Shown piece by piece: positions 51,544 to 57,057 of a stretch of DNA of 57,057 nucleotides (the first letter of the stretch is position 1; every line of letters starts with the position of its first letter). A program made the position numbers and the translations under genes. The stretch spans positions 1 to 57,057 of the forward strand of contig CAYWJN010000005.1 in assembly GCA_964457455.1 (NCBI GenBank), read 5' to 3'. Under the pieces are notes generated by a model. The model made no database searches. It was not told the origin of the DNA and was given only the letters and a program-made list of their open reading frames with translations. The DNA comes from JABMPU01 sp964457455 (GTDB taxonomy: Bacteria > Cloacimonadota > Cloacimonadia > Cloacimonadales > TCS61).

Positions 51544-54500
51544 ATGAGTGATTTAACATTCTTCACAAATGAACCCGGTCATACATTATTGGATCGGTTC
51601 AAAAGTAATTTAATAACTACTCGTTTTTTTGATGTTTTAGTTGGTTATTTCTATACCAGTGGTTTTTATGCACTATATAAATCCTTAGAAAACACAGAAA
51701 AAATTAGAATTCTTATTGGAATTTCAACTGATAAAAAAACAGTTGAATTCATTGAGAAGTCAAGGCAGCTTCAAATACAATTTTCTCATTCGGAAGTAAA
51801 AGAGTTATATTCAAAAAAGGTAGAAAGCGAGATTGGTTCTTCAGCGGATTCATTTGAAGTCGAAAAAGGTATCTTAAAATTTCAGGAGTGGTTGAGAAGT
51901 GGTAAATTGGAGATTAAAGCTTATCCAACATCCAGTCTTCATGCTAAACTGTACATTATGACTTTTCAAGAAGGAGATAGAGATGTTGGTCGGGTTATTA
52001 CCGGCTCCAGCAATTTTACTCGAGCAGGTCTTGTAGATAATCTTGAATTTAATGTTGAACTTAAAAATCGAGCTGATTATGATTTCTCGATAAATAAATT
52101 CAGCGAGCTCTGGGAGCAAGCTGTCGATGTAAAAGACAAATATCTGGAAACCATTCCTCGTACCTGGTTAAAACTTATAACTCCTCACAATTTATATCTC
52201 AAATTTTTATATGAATATTTTAAAGATGAACTGAATATTTCAGAAGATATTACTCTGAAGTATTTTCCAAAAGATTTTATGAAATTGGAATATCAGAGTG
52301 AAGCTGTATCGAATGCAAAAAGAGTTTTACTTGAATATGGCGGCGTTTTCCTTTCTGACGTTGTTGGTCTGGGAAAAACATATATGGCTGCAATGCTTTC
52401 GGGAGAACTTGACGGTCGCACTTTAGTTATTGCACCACCTGTTTTATTAGAAAAAAATAATCCGGGTTCGTGGAATAATGTTTTTTCAGATTTCAGAATT
52501 CCCGCAGATTTTGAATCTTTGGGAAAACTTGATAATTTAATTAAAAGAGGTACAGGAAAATATAGAAATATTATCATCGATGAAGCTCATAGATTTAGGA
52601 CAGAAAGCAATATTACTTACGAAAAACTTGCTCAGATTTGCAGGGGAAAAAGAGTTATTCTGGTAACTGCCACACCATTCAATAATACTCCATCAGATAT
52701 TTTAAGCCAACTCAAACTATTTCAAAAATCCAGGAAAAGCACAATTCCCGGATTACCAAATTTAGATATGTTTTTTTCTACTCTTGAAAAGAGATTAAAG
52801 AACCTCGATAGACTTAAAGATCGCGAAAAATTCATTAAAATATCAAAAGAAAATTCTATTCTTATCAGGGAAAAAATTCTTAATTTCCTGATGGTTAGAA
52901 GAACAAGAACTGAAATTCAAAAATACTTTAAAAACGACTTAAAGGAGCAGGGATTGAAATTCCCGGATGTAGCTGATCCTCAATCCTTATTTTATCTGCT
53001 TAATAATGAAGAAGATAAAATTTTTATAGATACTATCAAATTAATAACAAAAAATTTTAAATATGTTCGCTATACTCCTCTTTTACCAAAATACTTCAGC
53101 GGAACAATTACCCAACCGGAAGAATNNNNNNNNNNNNNNNNNNNNNNNNNNNNNNNNNNNNNNNNNNNNNNNNNNNNNNNNNNNNNNNNNNNNNNNNNNN
53201 NNNNNNNNNNNNNNNNNNNNNNNNNTATACTCCTCTTTTACCAAAATACTTCAGCGGAACAATTACCCAACCGGAAGAATTAGCTCAAAAAAATATGAGA
53301 AAATTTATGAAAATTCTTATCGTAAAACGCCTGGAAAGTAGTTTCTTTGCTTTTAATAATTCTATTGATCGTTTTATAATTTCCTATGAAAAATTTATTA
53401 AGGAATTTGATAAAGGGAATGTTTATGTGAGTAAAAAATATTCAAACAAAATTTTTGAACTTATCGATAATGATGATGACCAGGCAATTCAAAGATTGAT
53501 CGAAGAAGAAAAAGTAACACGATTTGATGCAAAAGAATTTAAAAAAGTTTTTAAAGATGACCTGATTCAGGATTTGAATGTTTTAAAAGAAGTTAAAAAA
53601 ATATGGAGCAAAGTAAAAAGGGACCCGAAAATTATTAAATTTATTGATGTCCTCAAAACTGATCCGATCCTGAAAAATAAAAAAATAATCATCTTCACAG
53701 AATCAAAAGAAACTGCTGAATATTTAGAATCGGAAATTCAAGGTCATTTTCCCAAACAGGTATTATTATATACCGGTCAATCTTCTTCAAAAGTCAGGGA
53801 AAAAGTTACAGATAACTTCGATGCAAAAGCAAGATTACCTAAAGATGATTTTCGAATTCTCGTCTCAACAGAAGTTTTATCCGAAGGTGTGAATCTTCAT
53901 CGCTCAAATATCGTTATAAATTATGATATTCCCTGGAATCCTACTCGTCTTATGCAAAGAGTTGGTCGTATAAATAGGATTGATACAAAGTTTGATACAA
54001 TTTATTCTTACAATTTTTTCCCCACGATACAATCGAATGACCAGATAAAACTTACGGAAGCTGCTGTTGCAAAAATTGCTGCCTTCATCTCTCTTCTCGG
54101 CAATGATGCTCGCTTACTTACAGATGGAGAAGTGATAGAATCTCACGAATTATTTAATCGCTTAACTTCTAAAAAAACCATAACCGGTGAAGATGAAGAA
54201 GAAATAAGTATTTTGGAATATATTAGCGAAATAAAAAATATCAGAGATAAAAATCCGGATTTATTTGCAAAAGTTAAAAGATTACCCAAAAAAGCAAGAT
54301 CTTCAAGATTTAACTCAAAATTTTCTGGTTCTCTACTTACCTATTTCCGAAAAGGAAAACTTCAAAAATTCTTTTTGGCAAATACTAAAGAATCAATAGA
54401 GCTTGATTTTTTTACTGCTGCCAAATTGTTAAAAGCAAAAATAGAAACAAAACTAACTAAACCAAGTAAAGATTATTACCCTTTATTAAATATGAATAAA

Positions 54501-54872
54501 AATTCATTTGAATTTTCTACTATCGAAGAACCGTTCAATGAAAAAGGTAAAGGTGGCAGAGACAGCTCCACGCAGTTCCTGAAAATTCTGAGAGCGATGA
54601 ATGATCACAGGCAATATACTGAAGAACAGGAATTTTATTTGAGAAAAGTTATTAAACAAACCGAAGAAGGCGGTTTCCCAAAACAGACTATCAGAGTTGC
54701 TCTTAAAGAAATAAAATCTGAAATTAATAATGGAATAAAACCATTAAGATTTCTGGCTGTATTGCAGAAAAACATCCCGGATGAACTTCTTAAAGAACAT
54801 ATTGCAGAATCATCTGCTTCAACTTCCGGTCCAAGGGAAGTTATACTTTCAGAATTTTTTACAGGAGAATAA
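51544..54872 (+). CDS. PLD-domain SNF2-family helicase (interrupted by a false gap)
   Basis: A DNA-translocase of about 1057 residues once the gap is closed. The N-terminal phospholipase D-like domain (about 1-200) has SSLHAKLYIM and GSSNFTRAGLVDNLEFNVEL (HxK...GSxN half-site). The SNF2 motor has DVVGLGKTYMAAMLSGEL (Walker A), NIIIDEAHRFRTES (DEAH) and LVTATPFNNTPSD. The helicase C domain has IIFTESKETAEYLESEI, VSTEVLSEGVNLHRSNIV and NPTRLMQRVGRINRI. The 100-N run sits mid-gene, but both flanks carry the same 55 nt; joining them restores one frame through TQPEELAQKNMRKFMKIL. First gene of a defence-type cassette with Bro-N/DinD and methyltransferase genes 2-4 nt apart. Such helicases accompany restriction and anti-phage systems. 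Confidence 0.9.
53126..53225. other. False assembly gap (100 N) flanked by identical 55 nt
   Basis: 53071-53125 and 53226-53280 are identical (starting TATACTCCTCTTTTACCAAA). The two contigs therefore overlap and were scaffolded without merging. Removing the N run and one copy leaves a single in-frame helicase gene (1582 + 1592 = 3174 nt, 1058 codons). Confidence 0.95.
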
Positions 54873-54874
54873 TT

Positions 54875-55696
54875 ATGGAAACAAAAATCGCAATTTTTAA
54901 AACTAAAAAAATTAGAAAACGAATATTTAATAATGAATGGTGGTTTGTTGTTGAAGATGTTGTTTTTGCTTTAACAGATTCTGTTAACGTAAAAGACTAT
55001 ATAAAAAAAATGAGACTTCGTGATGAGGAACTTGCTAAAGGGTGGGGACAATTTGTCACCCCCCTTGAGATAGAAACAAAAGGTGGTGTCCAAAAGATTA
55101 ATTGCGCCAATACTGAGGGTATTTTTCGTATCATACAATCCATACCATCACCAAAAGCAGAACCTTTCAAACGCTGGCTTGCTCGTGTTGGTTACGAACG
55201 GGTTCAGGAAATTGAAGACCCGGAATTAGCCACAAAAAGAACCAAAGCTCTTTATAAAGCAAAAGGTTATTCCGATAACTGGATTGAAAAACGAATGCGT
55301 GGAATTGCCATCAGAGAAGAACTTACAGATGAATGGGACAAACGAGGAATTAAAGAACAAAGAGAATATGCAATTCTCACTTCAGAAATATCCAAAGCTG
55401 CTTTTGGACTTACTCCTTCCGAATACAAAAACCTGAAAGGATTAGAACGGGAAAACCTGCGTGACCATATGAATGACCTGGAATTAATATTTTCTATGTT
55501 AGGAGAGGCTTCAACTACTGAAATAACAAGAAACAGAAATGCTAAAGAATTTCCCAAATTGAAAAAAGCTGCAAAAGATGGTGGTGATGTTGCAGGCAAA
55601 GCCCGTAAAGACCTGGAGAAGAAGAGCGGTAAGAAAGTAGTCTCAAAACAGAATCATTTAGAATATCCGGAAAATAAAAAATTAATAGAAGAATAA
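54875..55696 (+). CDS. Bro-N / DinD-like protein in a defence cassette
   Basis: A 273-residue protein. The N-terminal Bro-N (phage antirepressor-type) domain is RKRIFNNEWWFVVEDVVFAL, TDSVNVKDYIKKMRLRDEEL, INCANTEGIFRIIQSIPSP and EPFKRWLARVGYERVQEIED (about residues 12-118). The C-terminal half (about 125-270) has KALYKAKGYSDNWIEKRMRG, REYAILTSEISKAAFGLTP, and RDHMNDLELIFSMLGEASTT, a layout shared with DNA-damage-inducible protein D relatives. Likely DNA-binding. It starts 2 nt after the helicase stop (GGAG 7 nt upstream of the ATG) and ends 4 nt before the methyltransferase gene, so it is an integral member of that operon, perhaps its regulator or a specificity factor. Confidence 0.85.
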   Translation: METKIAIFKTKKIRKRIFNNEWWFVVEDVVFALTDSVNVKDYIKKMRLRDEELAKGWGQFVTPLEIETKGGVQKINCANTEGIFRIIQSIPSPKAEPFKRWLARVGYERVQEIEDPELATKRTKALYKAKGYSDNWIEKRMRGIAIREELTDEWDKRGIKEQREYAILTSEISKAAFGLTPSEYKNLKGLERENLRDHMNDLELIFSMLGEASTTEITRNRNAKEFPKLKKAAKDGGDVAGKARKDLEKKSGKKVVSKQNHLEYPENKKLIEE

Positions 55697-55700
55697 AACT

Positions 55701-57057
55701 ATGAATGAAAAACAGGCAACAAACCTAATAAAAGATACTTTTGAAAATCCTTTTGATAAAGAGCAGTTTATAAATTTTATTTCAAATCTCTTGAACCTGA
55801 AACAAAATGAAATTACAAATGAACATCCTCAAGCCGGTAACTATATTCCGGAAGCTTATAGACAATATATAAACTCACTTTACCGCATAGCCAAATATGA
55901 AGATGATTCCGGCAAAAAAATAGTTGTCCTGATAGTTCGCTTGGAAAAAGATACTTCCCTCGAACGTGCTCGTTCAATGCAGAGGAATTTTATTGCCTGG
56001 TATTTGAAATTAAGTCGCGGTTATTATAAAGATGCTGCACTCGTTGCTTTTGTTTCACCGGATGATGATGACTGGAGATTTTCTTTTGTTAAAATTCAGT
56101 ATCTTTTCAAAGATAACAAAGCTGCTGAGATGTTATCTTCTGCACTCAGGTATTCTTTTCTCGTTGGCAAAAATGAGATAAGTTACACTGCACAATCTCA
56201 ACTTCGACCTTTTCTTCTCGATGATATAAGCAAACCTTCTTTAGAAATGTTGGAACAAGCTTTCAGCGTGGAAAAAGTTTCCAAACAATTCTTTACCGAA
56301 TACAAAAGACTCTTTGAAAAAGCTCTTGTCGAATTTAATTGCAATGAAGTATTTACCAAAGTTTTAAAGCAAAACAGCAATTTGTCTGTTGATCTATTTG
56401 TACGCAAACTTCTGGGTCAGGTTGTGTTCCTCTATTTCTTGCAGAAAAAAGGATGGCTGGGAATTAAAATTGATGAACCCGGATGGAAAGATGGTAATCG
56501 AAAATTCCTCAGATGGACTTTTGAAGATTGTAATAAGAAAAATAAAAATTATTTCGATAGATTCCTGCAACCGCTATTTTACACCGGATTTAATAAGAAA
56601 GAAGAATTGTTCCAATATGATGAATTTCAATTTAAAATTCCTTTCCTGAATGGTGGTCTATTTGAGGAATTATTTCATTGGGAATCTACTTTTATAAATC
56701 CTGCAAACACACTTTTTTCAGACAATGAAATTCATAAAGATGGAAGTATTGGAACCGGAATATTAGATATTTTTGATCGTTATAACTTCACAATAGATGA
56801 AAACACAGCTTTTGAAAAAGAGATTGCTGTTGATCCGGAAATGCTGGGAAAAGTTTTTGAGAATCTTCTACCTGACAACCTGAGAAAAGGAAAAGGAGCA
56901 TATTATACACCACGAGAAATTGTTGCCTATATGACCAAAGAAAGCTTGGTGAATTATCTAACTTCTAAAATTACACCTGCTGATTCAGAAGACAAATCTA
57001 AAATCGAAGAGAAAGTTAGAAGATTGTTCGATTATAAAGACCTGTATATAAATAAGA
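55701..57057 (+). CDS. Type IIG-like restriction-modification methyltransferase, 5' part
   Basis: Open from the ATG at 55701 to the window edge (452 codons) and clearly continuing. The N-terminal ~230 residues have a domain seen before such methyltransferases (VVLIVRLEKDTSLERARSMQ, LVAFVSPDDDDWRFSFVKIQ). Then FVRKLLGQVVFLYFLQKKGW, KIPFLNGGLFEEL, FTIDENTAFEKEIAVDPEML and GAYYTPREIVAYMTKESLVN, the conserved lead-in to an Eco57I-type N6-adenine methyltransferase. The SAM-binding NPPY motif should lie beyond the edge. No PD-(D/E)xK nuclease motif was recognised in the part seen. It follows the Bro-N gene by 4 nt and is probably the modification (and perhaps restriction) component of the cassette. 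Confidence 0.85.
   Translation, partial: MNEKQATNLIKDTFENPFDKEQFINFISNLLNLKQNEITNEHPQAGNYIPEAYRQYINSLYRIAKYEDDSGKKIVVLIVRLEKDTSLERARSMQRNFIAWYLKLSRGYYKDAALVAFVSPDDDDWRFSFVKIQYLFKDNKAAEMLSSALRYSFLVGKNEISYTAQSQLRPFLLDDISKPSLEMLEQAFSVEKVSKQFFTEYKRLFEKALVEFNCNEVFTKVLKQNSNLSVDLFVRKLLGQVVFLYFLQKKGWLGIKIDEPGWKDGNRKFLRWTFEDCNKKNKNYFDRFLQPLFYTGFNKKEELFQYDEFQFKIPFLNGGLFEELFHWESTFINPANTLFSDNEIHKDGSIGTGILDIFDRYNFTIDENTAFEKEIAVDPEMLGKVFENLLPDNLRKGKGAYYTPREIVAYMTKESLVNYLTSKITPADSEDKSKIEEKVRRLFDYKDLYINK

Overview
The window reads as low-GC DNA from an anaerobic, fermentative bacterium of the FCB superphylum, most like Candidatus Cloacimonadota. Two very large secreted proteins end in the NYPNPFNPET-type C-terminal tail (FlgD-like / T9SS type A sorting domain). 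Energy genes are ferredoxin/NAD(P)H-centred (group 3b NiFe hydrogenase and two different Nfn-like transhydrogenases), and short palindromic repeats fill the intergenic spaces. The taxon is inferred from gene content only. Two runs of exactly 100 N mark scaffold joins, so this is a draft, probably metagenomic, assembly. One of the gaps is false.

Layout. 0.1-4.1 kb (minus): four-gene sulfhydrogenase-type NiFe hydrogenase operon hydB-hydG-hydD-hydA. 4.3-7.3 kb (minus): selA-yedF-selD; selD itself is a selenoprotein gene whose real start lies upstream of an in-frame TGA. 7.3-9.4 kb: a 1-kb gene-poor stretch, an FRG-domain protein and a block of hairpin repeats. 9.4-14.1 kb (minus): thiamine diphosphokinase, an allantoinase/hydantoinase-like amidohydrolase, a MocA-like nucleotidyltransferase, a DUF364 protein and XdhC. 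This group is split by a four-helix-bundle (S23/IVS-type) gene enclosed in 27-bp perfect inverted repeats. 14.3-16.9 kb (minus): NFACT protein, GrpB protein and queC. 17.1-25.5 kb: an outer-membrane protein and tatD interrupted by a gap, then tcdA, rmuC, adenosine deaminase and polA.

25.8-29.4 kb: a soluble GAF histidine kinase, an NtrC-type sigma-54 activator and a 96-residue orphan protein. The orphan has a near-perfect -24/-12 promoter and an upstream dyad GGGTAA-TT-TTACCC, forming a self-contained candidate regulatory circuit. 29.5-33.0 kb (minus): nfnA-nfnB plus a zinc-ribbon protein; the same ~125-residue cysteine-rich module occurs twice in that protein and once fused to NfnB. 33.6-39.3 kb (plus, divergent): NuoE-, NuoF- and NuoG/GltD-fusion subunits without an H-cluster, resembling the Sporomusa-type Nfn (Stn). 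The window may therefore encode two routes linking NADH, NADPH and ferredoxin, beside an NADP-type hydrogenase.

39.5-51.3 kb (plus): two tiny basic proteins, a propeller/CBM9-like secreted protein, two methyltransferases (one enclosed by integron-cassette-like ends), a SPOR lipoprotein, a gingipain-like C25 protease and a decayed sorting-tail remnant. 51.5-57.1 kb (plus): a defence-type cassette of a PLD-SNF2 helicase, a Bro-N/DinD-like protein and the start of a type IIG-like methyltransferase running off the edge. I saw no tRNA, rRNA or CRISPR array, and no selB or selC gene.
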